Source of the DNA: Actinomycetes bacterium
GTDB lineage: Bacteria > Actinomycetota > Acidimicrobiia > Acidimicrobiales > Bog-793
Assembly: GCA_021791795.1 (NCBI GenBank)
Contig: JAJYVX010000002.1
Span: 21,841-62,068, forward strand
Direction: 5' to 3'
Length of the DNA stretch: 40,228 nucleotides
Positions 10,607 through 19,962 of the stretch are shown piece by piece (positions within the stretch are counted from its first letter, which is position 1; the number at the start of each line of letters is the position of its first letter). Made by a program: the position numbers and the translations under genes. The notes under the pieces are model-generated. The model was not told the origin of the DNA and ran no database searches. It worked only from the letters and a program-made list of their open reading frames with translations.

Positions 10607-11083
10607 TTGTTCGATGTAGGGGACAAGGTCGTCTACCCCCACCACGGTGCTGCGGTCGTCGAGCGGCGAGAGATGAGAGAGGCGTTCGGCGAGAACCGCG
10701 AGTACCTGGTCCTGCGGCTCGCCTACGGAGACCTCACTCTCATGGTGCCATCGGACAACACGGCCGAAGTCGGTCTGCGCGAGGTCATAAACGACGAGGA
10801 AGTCGAGGAGGTATTTGCTGTCCTCCGCAAGAAGGAGGCGCGCATGCCGACGAACTGGTCGCGGCGCTACAAGAACCACGTGGAGAAGTTGAAGTCGGGC
10901 GACATCTACCAAGTTGCCGAAGTCGTCCGGAACCTCTCCATCCGTGACAAGGACAAAGGCCTGTCAGCCGGTGAGAAGCGGATGCTCAGCCGGGCCCGCC
11001 AGATCCTCGTCTCCGAGCTGACGTTCGCGATAGGCGTGAGCGAGCAGGAGGCCGAGGAGCGCCTCGACGCGGCGCTGCCCTGA
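10607..11083 (+). CDS. carD: CarD-family RNA polymerase-binding transcription regulator
   Basis: Binds the RNA polymerase beta subunit and stabilises open promoter complexes, mainly at rRNA and housekeeping promoters. I start it at TTG 10607 (158 residues, FDVGDKVVYPHHGAA), which matches CarD N-termini and has AGGAG 7 nt upstream; the track ATG adds seven residues that encode the ribosome binding site. Residues 1-60 form the RNA-polymerase-interacting Tudor-like domain (VVYPHHGAAVVERRE). The C-terminal helical DNA-binding domain contains PTNWSRRYKNHVEKLKSGD, with the conserved tryptophan that inserts at the transcription bubble, and KGLSAGEKRMLSRARQILVSEL. It sits between radA and ispD as in many actinobacteria. 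Confidence 0.95.
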   Translation: MFDVGDKVVYPHHGAAVVERREMREAFGENREYLVLRLAYGDLTLMVPSDNTAEVGLREVINDEEVEEVFAVLRKKEARMPTNWSRRYKNHVEKLKSGDIYQVAEVVRNLSIRDKDKGLSAGEKRMLSRARQILVSELTFAIGVSEQEAEERLDAALP

Positions 11084-11101
11084 CCGGCTAGAGCGACGAG
11101 T

Positions 11102-11782
11102 ATGAGTGACGCCGTCTGGGCGGTTGTCGTTGCCGCGGGTTCGGGGCAACGCTTCGGTGCCCACAAGCAGTTCCTCGAACTCGGGGGAAGGCCACTTTAC
11201 AGCTGGTCTCTCCCTGCGGTGAAGGCCGTCGCCGGTTCGGTCGTCCTCGTAGTGCCTCCCGCCAGGCTGGCGCAGCTCGAGGCGCTGCGAGGCACGGACG
11301 ATCTCGTATCGGAGGTCGTGGCTGGCGGGGCCACCCGGGCCGAGTCCGTCAGGGCGGGCCTCAACGCCGTGCCCGACAGCGCAGAGGTCGTCGTCGTGCA
11401 CGACGCCGTCCGGCCCTTCGCGAGCGAGGGACTCTTCCGCTCGGTCGTCGCTGCCGTCCGCGAGGGCCGTGACGGCGCCATTCCTGGCATCGCGATCACG
11501 GACACCGTGAAGCGAGTGCGCGACGGCATCGTCGTCGAGACCCTCGACCGCTCGGAGCTCGTGAGGGTCCAGACGCCACAGGCATTCCGGGCCGCGACCC
11601 TCCGCTCGGCGCACGCTGCCGGGGGCGATGCCACCGACGACGCAAGGCTTATCGAGGCGCTCGGGGGTGACGTCGCGGTGGTGGCCGGCGAGGAGACGAA
11701 CATCAAGATCACGACGGCGGCCGATCTGGCTGCGGCCGAGCGATTCGCCTCCGGAAAACATGATGCCGAGGTGCGCAGGTGA
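11102..11782 (+). CDS. ispD: 2-C-methyl-D-erythritol 4-phosphate cytidylyltransferase
   Basis: Third step of the MEP isoprenoid pathway: MEP + CTP gives CDP-ME. It is 226 residues from ATG 11102. The CTP-binding N-terminus is VVVAAGSGQRFGAHKQFLEL, followed by GGATRAESVRAGL, the VVVHDAVRPF motif near residue 100 and the late VQTPQAFR motif. NIKITTAADLAAAE at the C-terminus is standard. It starts 18 bp after carD and overlaps ispF by GTGA. The polyprenyl synthase at 5-6 kb is a consumer of the pathway's products. Confidence 0.95.
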   Translation: MSDAVWAVVVAAGSGQRFGAHKQFLELGGRPLYSWSLPAVKAVAGSVVLVVPPARLAQLEALRGTDDLVSEVVAGGATRAESVRAGLNAVPDSAEVVVVHDAVRPFASEGLFRSVVAAVREGRDGAIPGIAITDTVKRVRDGIVVETLDRSELVRVQTPQAFRAATLRSAHAAGGDATDDARLIEALGGDVAVVAGEETNIKITTAADLAAAERFASGKHDAEVRR

Positions 11783-12261
11783 CCGGTCGCGTCGGCATCG
11801 GCTACGACCTGCATCCGTTCGCTGCCGGAGCGGAGCGGGATCTCGTGCTCGGAGGGGTCCGTTTTGCCGGGGAGCGAGGTCTTTCCGGCCACAGCGATGC
11901 CGACGTCGTCGCCCATGCGGTCGCCGACGCCATGCTCGGCGCTGCTGGCCTCGGAGACCTGGGCGCCCACTTCTCCGATCAGGACGAGCGCTGGGCCGGG
12001 GCGGACAGCCTCGACCTCCTGTCGAGGGTCGCCGGGCTGGTGTCTGGCCGTGGCTATCACCTTGCGAACGCCGACTGCACCGTCGTAGGCGAACGTCCGC
12101 GCATCGCGCCGATGCGGGACGAGATGATGCGGCGCCTCACCGAGGCTGCCGGCGGCCCCGTGCACGTCAAGGCGACGAGGCCGGAGCGGATGGGGGCCCT
12201 TGGGCGTGAGGAGGGGATTGCCTGTATGGCCGTCGTGTTGCTCGAGGCGGCACCGGCGTGA
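11779..12261 (+). CDS. ispF: 2-C-methyl-D-erythritol 2,4-cyclodiphosphate synthase
   Basis: Cyclises CDP-ME-2-phosphate in the MEP pathway. It is 160 residues from GTG 11779, overlapping the ispD stop by 4 bp. The metal-binding motif is GIGYDLHPF near the N-terminus, followed by GHSDADVVAHAVADAMLGAA with the second zinc ligand, and DLGAHFSD. The ending is EGIACMAVVLLEA. The usual TTTEGLGF(T)GRGEG segment reads TRPERMGALGREEG, a moderate divergence. Its stop overlaps the GTG of the rlmB-type gene. In many actinobacteria cysS lies between ispF and rlmB; here it is absent. Confidence 0.95.
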   Translation: MTGRVGIGYDLHPFAAGAERDLVLGGVRFAGERGLSGHSDADVVAHAVADAMLGAAGLGDLGAHFSDQDERWAGADSLDLLSRVAGLVSGRGYHLANADCTVVGERPRIAPMRDEMMRRLTEAAGGPVHVKATRPERMGALGREEGIACMAVVLLEAAPA

Positions 12262-13949
12262 CCGATCGGAAGCCGCCACGGGGGCGGCAAGAGGACAGTC
12301 GAGGCGGCGGTAGCCGCGACGACCGGTACCGCGGCGCCAGCAGCCGCGGGGCCAGCAGCCGCGACGACCGGTACCGCGACGCCAGCAGCCGCGGGGCCAG
12401 CAGCCGCGACGACCGGTACCGCGACGCCAGCAGCCGCGGGGCCAGCAGCCGCGACGACCGATACCGCGGCGCCAGCAGCCGCGGCGACCGATATCGCGAC
12501 GCCAGCAGCCGCGACCCCAGCAGCCGCGACGACCGATACCGCGGCGCCAGAAGCCGCGAGGACCGATACGGTCGCGAGGACCGAGTTGGACGCAACAGGA
12601 TTGGCGGCGAGCGCTCCGGTGCTCCCCGTCGGTCCGGCGGCGGCAGGCCAGGCTCGACTCGTTCGTCTGGCTGGGAGGCGGAGCGGAGCGGCCCCGGCGA
12701 CCGGAGCGGCTCGTCGACCGGGAGGGCGAGCTTCGGCCGTGGCGAGGCGCGCGGCGCCTCACGCGAAGGCACGCGAGGAGCAGCCGGGTCGAGCCGAGGC
12801 GAGCGGGGTGCTGGCGACAGGTCGCGCAACGGTAGGCCATTGAGAGGCGCTCCCGCACCGCCACGGAGTCCGGAGGGCCAGGTCTGGGGCCGCCTCGCCC
12901 GCTCTGGTGGCGGCTTTCGCGAGACGGGTCAGGGGTCCGACAGGAGCTTTGGAGAGGGCAGGCCCGCGAGGCCACGTGATGGCCGAGACGGAGATCGCAC
13001 GGGTGGCCGGCCGAGGGAGCAGGACCGCGTCGGGGGCCGGGACGAGTACCCCCGCTCGGTAGGGAGGGCGGCCACGGTGGGACGGAACCTCTTCACACCA
13101 ACCCCGCGGAGTCAGGGGCGGATGGGACCAGGACGCGGCAGTCGGCCGCCGGCGGGTCGAGATGCCAAGCCAACCGGACCGCGGGCCGACGTCCGCGGTC
13201 TCGGCGGTGAGCAGGTCGAGGGTCGCCAGGCTGTGCGGGAGCTTCTCGCGGCCGGGCTCCGGCCGGTACGCGAGATCTGGCTGACCGAGGGCAGCGACCC
13301 CGCGGCGATCCTCGGGGAGATCGATGCGCTGGCGCGGGAGCAGAAAGTCCCGGTTCGCCTCGTGTCGCCCCGGAGGCTCGAGTCAGTGCAGGCGACCGAG
13401 ACACCCCAGGGCGTGGTGGCGTTCGCCACGCCGCTCGAGACGCGAACGCTCGAAGAGCTCGCAACACAGGACGCTCCTGAGGAGGGCGCCTTCCTCGTCG
13501 TCCTCGACGGGGTGACGGATCCGCAGAACCTCGGTGCAGTGATCCGGAGTGCCGAATGCGCCGGGGCGTCGGGAATCGTTCTGCCTCGGCACAGGGCGGC
13601 CCACGTCACACCTGCCGTGACGAAAGCGGCGGCCGGGGCGGTCGAGTACATCCGCTTCGCCCTTGTGGCAGGGGTGCCGAGCGCCTTGCAGCAGTTGGGA
13701 GAGCTTGCGGTGACGACCGTCGGCCTCGACGAGCGGGCGGAGAAGAGCATCTTCGACCTCGAGCTCGGTTCGGGGCCGATCGCGCTCGTGCTCGGAGCCG
13801 AGGGAACCGGCATCGCCCAGCTCGCCCGCCGCCGATGCGACGTGCTCGCACATGTGCCGCTCACCGGGAAGATCCCCTCCCTGAACGTAGCGGCTGCAGG
13901 GGCGGTGGCCTGTTTCGAGGTGGCTCGCCAGCGGGCGGCGCACGGCTAG
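12258..13949 (+). CDS. rlmB: TrmH/RlmB-family rRNA 2'-O-methyltransferase with long repetitive N-terminal extension
   Basis: The last ~245 residues (from about 316) form a complete SpoU/TrmH enzyme. A substrate-binding domain begins VEGRQAVRELLAAGLRPV. It is followed by the SPOUT methyltransferase with VLDGVTDPQNLGAVIRSAE (motif 1), LVLGAEGTGIAQL (motif 2) and IPSLNVAAAGAVACFE (motif 3). By similarity it methylates 23S rRNA G2251 (RlmB); the exact target is inferred. The first ~310 residues are predicted disordered and made almost only of R, D, S, G, Y, A and P. They begin with a tandem array of SRDDRYRDASSRGAS units and continue as RSGGG-rich sequence. Homologues often carry a short basic N-terminus, but this length is exceptional. 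The start is GTG 12258, overlapping ispF by 4 bp. Confidence 0.92.
   Translation: MTDRKPPRGRQEDSRGGGSRDDRYRGASSRGASSRDDRYRDASSRGASSRDDRYRDASSRGASSRDDRYRGASSRGDRYRDASSRDPSSRDDRYRGARSREDRYGREDRVGRNRIGGERSGAPRRSGGGRPGSTRSSGWEAERSGPGDRSGSSTGRASFGRGEARGASREGTRGAAGSSRGERGAGDRSRNGRPLRGAPAPPRSPEGQVWGRLARSGGGFRETGQGSDRSFGEGRPARPRDGRDGDRTGGRPREQDRVGGRDEYPRSVGRAATVGRNLFTPTPRSQGRMGPGRGSRPPAGRDAKPTGPRADVRGLGGEQVEGRQAVRELLAAGLRPVREIWLTEGSDPAAILGEIDALAREQKVPVRLVSPRRLESVQATETPQGVVAFATPLETRTLEELATQDAPEEGAFLVVLDGVTDPQNLGAVIRSAECAGASGIVLPRHRAAHVTPAVTKAAAGAVEYIRFALVAGVPSALQQLGELAVTTVGLDERAEKSIFDLELGSGPIALVLGAEGTGIAQLARRRCDVLAHVPLTGKIPSLNVAAAGAVACFEVARQRAAHG
12312..12551 (+). repeat. 45 bp in-frame tandem repeat array inside rlmB
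   Basis: A 240 bp array with unit starts at 12312, 12357, 12402, 12447, 12477 and 12522. Units are 45 bp, or 30 bp where one 15 bp module is missing. Each 45 bp unit is itself three related 15 bp modules (starting AGCCGCGAC, TACCGCGAC, AGCCGCGGG). The period is a multiple of three, so changes in copy number keep the reading frame. The encoded unit is SRDDRYRDASSRGAS. Copies are nearly identical at DNA level, indicating recent expansion. Confidence 0.9.
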
Positions 13950-13968
13950 GCTAGGGCTGACCGGCTGG

Positions 13969-14649
13969 GTGCCTGAGGGGTACAGAACGGGCCAAGCCCG
14001 GTTCGTTCCGCCCGCTGGCTCCGAGGCCGGATGGATCCTCTGCCGGCGGGTGCACCCCGATGACGCGTCTGCCCTCTACGAGGCGATAAGCGTTTCGCTC
14101 GACCACCTCAGGCCGTGGATGCCTTGGGCAGAGGGCTACACACGTGAGGCGGCACGTCAGTTCGTCGACCGGAACGCCTCCGCCGAGCCGGGCGAAGCAG
14201 TCTCTGACTCGCCCTACGTCGTAGCGGACCGGGCTGGGCAGGTCCTCGGCTTGTGTGGGCTGCACGCCCGACTCGGGCCGGGTCGCCTCGAGATCGGCTA
14301 CTGGGTCGACATCCGGCACACCCGCCGCGGGGTCGCCACGCTGTCCGCCGCGATGCTGACGGAGCTCGCCTTCAGCATCCCGCAGATCGAGGCTGTCGAG
14401 ATCCATCACGACGAGGCGAACCGACTGAGCGGTCTCGTACCAGCAAGGCTCGGGTTCGAGCGCACAGCGACGGTCAGCTCCCCGCGCCGAGCACCCGGGG
14501 AGAGCGGAGTCGAGTGGCAGTGGTGTCTCAGCCGGGAAGAGTGGCCGGGAAGCCCCGCTGCACGACTGCTCGCGGATGTCCGCGCCACGCCCTCGGCGAG
14601 CGCCCCCGCCGCCCGTGCCGCTGGCTCGGCTGGCGAGGTTGGCCCGTGA
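13969..14649 (+). CDS. GNAT family N-acetyltransferase, RimJ/RimL-like
   Basis: Acetyl-CoA-dependent acetyltransferase, 226 residues from GTG 13969. The order of elements follows the RimJ/L group: a first strand region WILCRRVHPDDASALYEAIS; SLDHLRPWMPWA, typical of this subfamily; YVVADRAGQVLGLCGLH; EIGYWVDIRHTRRGVATLSAAML, in which RRGVAT is the acetyl-CoA pyrophosphate-binding loop; and EIHHDEANRLSGLVPARLGFE. Ribosomal-protein or antibiotic N-acetylation are both possible substrates; none can be assigned. The last ~35 residues are alanine-rich and likely disordered. It follows rlmB by 19 bp and may be co-transcribed. Confidence 0.85.
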   Translation: MPEGYRTGQARFVPPAGSEAGWILCRRVHPDDASALYEAISVSLDHLRPWMPWAEGYTREAARQFVDRNASAEPGEAVSDSPYVVADRAGQVLGLCGLHARLGPGRLEIGYWVDIRHTRRGVATLSAAMLTELAFSIPQIEAVEIHHDEANRLSGLVPARLGFERTATVSSPRRAPGESGVEWQWCLSREEWPGSPAARLLADVRATPSASAPAARAAGSAGEVGP

Positions 14650-14743
14650 CGACGCCCCCGAGACGTCCTCATCGCGCATCTGGACGTCGCGGGACGACCT
14701 GAGAGGCTCGCCTACACTTCGCTCGGAGGAGGGTCGGAGCGTG

Positions 14744-15829
14744 ATGCCAGCCGGGGCGCAGGAAGAAGGCGCCACGACCAGCGTCGACCCGGCAGCCGCG
14801 CGCCCGGAGCGCCAGCCGCTCGCCGGCGTGGCGGCAGCCGGAGCAGCGGCCGCAGGCTGGGGAGTCGCCGCCGTCTTCGTCAGGCTCGCGCACGACGGAC
14901 CGCTAGTGCTCACCGAGTACCGGCTGGCGCTGGCGGCCCTCCTTCTGATCGGAATGCTCCTCGTGAGGCACCGGCACCGAGGGCAGAGCCGTCGAGGGCA
15001 GAGCCGTCCGGGAGCGCAGAGTGGTCTGCGCCTCGCCGACCTCCGGCTCGTCGTGCTCGGCGGAACGCTGCTCGCCGCGGACATGGCCTGCTTCTTCAGC
15101 TCGATCGAGCGGACGAGCATCGCCGACGCATCGGTGATCAGTGCTCTGCAGCCGGCTCTCGTGATGCTGGTCGCCGGCCCACTCTTCAAGGAACGGGTCC
15201 GCGCCGCTGACGTCGCATGCACGGCCGTCGCCATCGCCGGCGTGAGCGTCGTCGTGGTCGGAGGAGGGTTACCGACCGCAAGCGGCCTCGCCGGCGACTT
15301 GCTCGCCGTGGTGTCGCTGCTCGCCTGGACCGCCTACTTCCTCGTGTCGAAGCGTGCTCGACAGGACGTCGGCGCCCTCGAGTACACGTTCGGAGTGACG
15401 GCGGTAGCGACCGTTGTTGTGCTGCCTCTCCTGGCGCTTTCGCGCGAGCCGATGGTGGTCACCCGGGCGGACACATGGCTTTGGATCGCTCTACTGGCGG
15501 TGGTTCCTGGCTCCGCGCATCTACTCATCAATTGGGCGCACCGAGTCGTCGACGTGTCCGTCTCTTCCGTCGTCGGCTCGAGCAACCCGCTCTTTGCCGC
15601 CGCCGCCGCCTGGCTCGTTCTCGGCCAGCGGCTCATGGTGGTCCAGATCGTCGGCGGCGTCGTGGCTATCGTCGCCATCGGCTTCGTGGCGGGGCGCCGG
15701 CGCCTCCCGTCCTCCGGCGCGGCTCTCGAGCCGGGTCTGGTCGAGGTGATCCCGTCCCACGGGAGTCGGGATGCTCGGGTGTCGAAAACGAGGATCCGCT
15801 GGCGTGACGCTTCGGTTAGGCGCGGATGA
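14744..15829 (+). CDS. EamA/DMT-family transporter
   Basis: Integral membrane transporter of the drug/metabolite superfamily, probably a metabolite exporter. I start it at ATG 14744 (361 residues), which removes the overlap with the acetyltransferase and places GGAGGA (14725-14730) upstream; the track start at 14576 adds a proline/arginine-rich stretch with no family match. TACACT at 14713-14718 could be its -10. Two EamA repeats of five helices are visible. The first runs from GVAAAGAAAAGWGVAAVFVRLA to AGVSVVVVGGG. The second begins at LAGDLLAVVSLLAWTAYFLVSKR and ends with IVGGVVAIVAIGFVAGRR. A soluble tail of about 40 residues follows. Substrate unknown. Confidence 0.85.
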   Translation: MPAGAQEEGATTSVDPAAARPERQPLAGVAAAGAAAAGWGVAAVFVRLAHDGPLVLTEYRLALAALLLIGMLLVRHRHRGQSRRGQSRPGAQSGLRLADLRLVVLGGTLLAADMACFFSSIERTSIADASVISALQPALVMLVAGPLFKERVRAADVACTAVAIAGVSVVVVGGGLPTASGLAGDLLAVVSLLAWTAYFLVSKRARQDVGALEYTFGVTAVATVVVLPLLALSREPMVVTRADTWLWIALLAVVPGSAHLLINWAHRVVDVSVSSVVGSSNPLFAAAAAWLVLGQRLMVVQIVGGVVAIVAIGFVAGRRRLPSSGAALEPGLVEVIPSHGSRDARVSKTRIRWRDASVRRG

Positions 15830-15922
15830 CGCAGGCAAGAGGCTGAGTGGAGCTGGATCCGAGCGAGACCACCTCCGGCAGCTCGGCGGGCGACAAGCGG
15901 GCAAGAAGCTCGCGATCGCTGT

Positions 15923-16560
15923 TCATGGCTGAATTCGCCGGTATGTCCAGGCGACGAGCGAGGTGCTCGCCCCCCTTTCGTAGAAGAGGCGCCGGTGGAG
16001 ACGCTCGTCGGATCCCTCCCAGAACTCCATGGTGCTCGGCGACAAGCGGTACGCGTGGTAGGTCGGCGGACGGTCGAGGGAGCGACCCGATCGCAGCAGC
16101 TCGGCGACGGCGGACTGCAGGCGCTCCTCGTCTTCGAGGAGAGCTCCCTGTTCCGAGACGATGGCAGCCGCGCGATTCGCGAAAGGACGTCTCTCCCACA
16201 TCACATCGCTCAACGAGGGATCGAGCGGCTCCGCCACCCCCGTCGCCGTCACCTGCCGGTGGACCTCGCGCCAGTACAGCGCGACGGCAGCGAAGGGATT
16301 CTCGGCGAGCTCGACTCCCTTGCGACTGTATGACTGGCTCTCGAAGAGGAGCCCGTCTCCGTCGTGTCCCTTCAGGATGACGGTGCGTGCCGACGGCCTG
16401 GCCGCTGCCGACGCAGTCGCCAGCGTCATGCAGTCCGGGAAGAGGACACCCTCGTCTCTCGCGCGTGCGAGCCACGAAGCGAAGAGAACGAGCGGGTCGG
16501 ACGGCGGGTCTTCGAGCCCCCAGGACCCGGCGGCCTTGCCCGGTTCCCGAGCCGGGGAGG

Positions 16561-16564
<4 letters not shown>
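15923..16564 (-). CDS. pdxH: Pyridoxamine 5'-phosphate oxidase
   Basis: FMN enzyme that oxidises PNP/PMP to pyridoxal 5'-phosphate. The C-terminal 213 codons of a long track ORF (15923..17854) hold the family: DPLVLFASWL, SARTVILKGHD, YSRKGVELAENPFAAVALYW, RQVTATG and, near the end, MEFWEGSDERLHRR. Everything upstream in that ORF is the antisense-frame shadow of gltA. No ATG, GTG or TTG occurs in frame between the gltA stop and the conserved core. The only candidate is CTG 16564, which overlaps the gltA stop (CTGA) and has GGAG 2 nt before it. The next ATG would remove about 45 residues of the conserved N-terminus. The start is therefore uncertain, but coupling to gltA is likely. Confidence 0.85.
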
Positions 16565-17829
<1,265 letters not shown>

Positions 17830-17942
17830 TCCTGGGACCTCCAGTCGGGTACACCAGCGGACCTGGTCTTGCCCCATCCTACGGTCGGTCTCCGCTATTT
17901 CGAGCCCGCGACGAGGAGCCGCGAGCCGCAGAACGCGCCCGC

Positions 17943-18719
17943 TCAGCCTGTCGAAGAGAGACGTTTGGCGAGGAAGTCGGCTGTCCCGAGGAACTCATCC
18001 TCCGGAACAGGACCGTGGCCGCCCATGTTGGCGTGCAGGCGCTTGTCGTCGGTCCCGATGGCTCCGAAGAGCTCGAGAGCGCTCGCGATGGGGAAGAGCT
18101 GGTCCGACCACTGAGCGAGGAAGAGCACAGCGCAGGTGACGCTGCCGGCATCGGTGGCGATACGGTCCCGGGTCGGCCCGGTGAGGCCCATGAGCCCGAG
18201 AACCGCCGCACTCACCCGCTTGTCGGCGGCCACGAAAGGAAGCCCGAGGATCGTGCCCATCGATAGACCCCAGTAGCCGACGGGCAGCCTGATCTCGTCG
18301 AGCAGTAGCAGCTCGTCAAGGGCCGCGCTCCAGTCGCCGACCATCTTGTCGGTGAGATCCGCCTCACTCGACCACACGCGCACGAAGTCGAGGAACTGCA
18401 GCCGTCCGTCGTTGCCGCTGTCCTGCCGCCGGTCGCCGTGCACGGGACCGTCGATCGCAGCGGCCGAGAGCGAGTGTGCGAGCACGAGGTGGCGGGCGAG
18501 GTGCCTCACGTAATCCTGCTGCTTGCTGCCCGACGCGCCATGCCCGATGAGCACGAGAGGTGTTCCTCGGACGTCTCCCTCCCGGGCCGGTCCACCTGCA
18601 GCGCCCGGCTCGTCTGCACCCGGTGTCCAGAGCCCGCCGGGAATCTCGCCATTCGGGCCGTCCACACGGAACTCTCGGTAGCGGACGCCGCCGCCGAGGC
18701 GATCTGACACGAACCGCAT
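17943..18719 (-). CDS. Alpha/beta hydrolase, dienelactone-hydrolase/esterase-like
   Basis: A 258-residue soluble hydrolase. LVLIGHGASGSKQQDYV provides the oxyanion loop. The nucleophile elbow is GYWGLSMGT (GxSxG with Ser near residue 172), followed by a candidate acid in AQWSDQLFP and a candidate histidine in MGGHGPVP near the C-terminus. All three catalytic residues are in the expected order. The substrate is unknown. Its ATG shares one base with the TGA of the upstream acetyltransferase (TGATG), so it is the third gene of a coupled NUDIX-GNAT-hydrolase operon. Confidence 0.85.
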   Translation of the reverse strand: MRFVSDRLGGGVRYREFRVDGPNGEIPGGLWTPGADEPGAAGGPAREGDVRGTPLVLIGHGASGSKQQDYVRHLARHLVLAHSLSAAAIDGPVHGDRRQDSGNDGRLQFLDFVRVWSSEADLTDKMVGDWSAALDELLLLDEIRLPVGYWGLSMGTILGLPFVAADKRVSAAVLGLMGLTGPTRDRIATDAGSVTCAVLFLAQWSDQLFPIASALELFGAIGTDDKRLHANMGGHGPVPEDEFLGTADFLAKRLSSTG

Positions 18720-19186
18720 CAGCCGCCTGTCAGGGAATACCGGTACACGTTCGTCTCCCGCTTGACGAAACCGAGCTTCGTGTACAAGCGGTTAGCGTCC
18801 TCTCTAGTCGGCCTCGACGTGAGGTCGACGTTGCGGGCGCCGCGCCGTGTCGCCTCGACGAGGGCCGCCTTCACGAGCGCAGAGCCGGCACCGCCTCCCC
18901 TCAGATTCTCGTCGACGACCACGTCCTCGATGACGGCGTGCAGCCCCGTCGGGATGCGGTAGGTGACGAGGGTGAGCATTCCGGCGAGATCCGTCGAGGG
19001 GGCCCCCGCGGCCGTCTCGGAGAGGAAGGCGAGGAAGAGGACGCTCCCGGGTGAGGAGGCGATGTCGGCCAGCTGCTCGAGGCTAGGTACGGCCGCCGTG
19101 GACGAGAGCTGAGGGACGAGCCGCCCGACCTGCTCGGCCAGCCAGCCGGTCACCTCGCCCGCCTGGCGGACGACGACCTCGCTCAT
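18719..19186 (-). CDS. GNAT family N-acetyltransferase
   Basis: A 155-residue acetyltransferase. I start it at ATG 19186, which overlaps the NUDIX stop (ATGA); the track ORF runs upstream in a shadow frame. Typical GNAT elements: a variable N-terminal helix, VTYRIPTGLHAVIEDVVVDENLRGGGAGSALVKAALVEA (motif A with the acetyl-CoA loop RGGGAG), then RNVDLTSRPTREDANRLYTKLGFVKRETNVYRYSL. This closing pattern resembles small acetyltransferases acting on amino acids or small amines, but no substrate can be assigned. It is the middle gene of the NUDIX-GNAT-hydrolase operon. Confidence 0.88.
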   Translation of the reverse strand: MSEVVVRQAGEVTGWLAEQVGRLVPQLSSTAAVPSLEQLADIASSPGSVLFLAFLSETAAGAPSTDLAGMLTLVTYRIPTGLHAVIEDVVVDENLRGGGAGSALVKAALVEATRRGARNVDLTSRPTREDANRLYTKLGFVKRETNVYRYSLTGG

Positions 19187-19929
19187 CGGCCGGTCCCCCC
19201 GCCCTTTTGCGCCCCGTCCCGCCCGGAGCGCCACACCGGACGGCGCGGCCGGTCGAAGAGGACCTCGCGCGTCTCGTTCCTGATGCTGGCGAAAGCGTGC
19301 TCCTTCCACATGCCTGCACCGGCGAGGGGTGCCGGGAGCGCGTCCTCGGCGAACCAGCCGACGTCCCGGCACTCGAGGGGATGAGCCTTGAGGGCACCGC
19401 CGACGGGCCGGAGCAGGAACACGAGCGAGTACAGGGGCACCTGGCTGATCCCGACCCTCAGGCCGTCGAGCACCATGACGAGGCGATCGGGCTCTGACTC
19501 GATTCCCGTCTCCTCGCGGACCTCTTTCACGGCAACCTCGACGGCCGAGTACCCGACATCGGCCCAGCCCGTCGGGTAGAGCCAGACGCCCGAGTCTGCC
19601 CTCTGCACGAGAAGGATCCTGTCCGTGCCGTCGCCGACGACGGCGCCGACTGCGACCTTGGGCGTGACGTAACCGGCGACTCCCGACCCGACACCCTTCA
19701 GCCATTCGTTGACTATGCCGGACGCCAATCGCTGCCCGACCGCCTGACCCTCTGCCTCGAGCGAGTCGGCGGCAGTGGCCCTGATCTCGCCCGCGACCTT
19801 GAGCACCTCCTCGAAGCGTTCGCGCTCGTAGAGGCTCTCCGTGAAGCCGAGGCCCGTGCGGGCTATGGCCGCGAGGGACTCACTCCAGCGCACAAGGTCC
19901 AGGCTCGAGGGGCCACGAGCATCGGCCAC
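19183..19929 (-). CDS. NUDIX hydrolase with N-terminal helical domain
   Basis: A 248-residue protein from GTG 19929. Residues 1-80 form a helical region (LVRWSESLAAIARTGLGFTE) seen before NUDIX domains acting on nucleoside diphosphate derivatives. The NUDIX fold follows: VTPKVAVGAVV, ILLVQRADSGVWLYPTGWADVG and the NUDIX box ending KEVREETGIE. The EExG metal-binding core is intact, but the earlier conserved glutamate (normally GES) is tyrosine (GYS), and REVREE reads KEVREE. It probably hydrolyses a nucleoside diphosphate-linked compound; the exact substrate is unknown. The C-terminal tail is rich in R and G. Confidence 0.85.
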   Translation of the reverse strand: MADARGPSSLDLVRWSESLAAIARTGLGFTESLYERERFEEVLKVAGEIRATAADSLEAEGQAVGQRLASGIVNEWLKGVGSGVAGYVTPKVAVGAVVGDGTDRILLVQRADSGVWLYPTGWADVGYSAVEVAVKEVREETGIESEPDRLVMVLDGLRVGISQVPLYSLVFLLRPVGGALKAHPLECRDVGWFAEDALPAPLAGAGMWKEHAFASIRNETREVLFDRPRRPVWRSGRDGAQKGGGTGR

Positions 19930-19937
19930 GGGGCCCG

Positions 19938-19943
19938 ACGCTA
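19938..19943 (-). promoter_or_regulatory. Candidate -10 element for a leaderless NUDIX-operon transcript
   Basis: On the minus strand TAGCGT (TANNNT) ends 8 nt before the GTG start at 19929, and no Shine-Dalgarno sequence is visible between them. Confidence 0.35.
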
Positions 19944-19962
19944 CAGCCGTTGCCCGGTCGTA

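Noticed and set aside
12312-12551. CRISPR-like appearance of the repeat array
   Set aside because: Units are contiguous with no unique spacers and stay in frame within rlmB.
11197-12975. 592-residue minus-strand ORF with RRGCWRRG repeats
   Set aside because: It is antisense to ispD, ispF and the rlmB repeat array; the repeats are the reverse reading of the 45 bp units, and the frame has no family motif.
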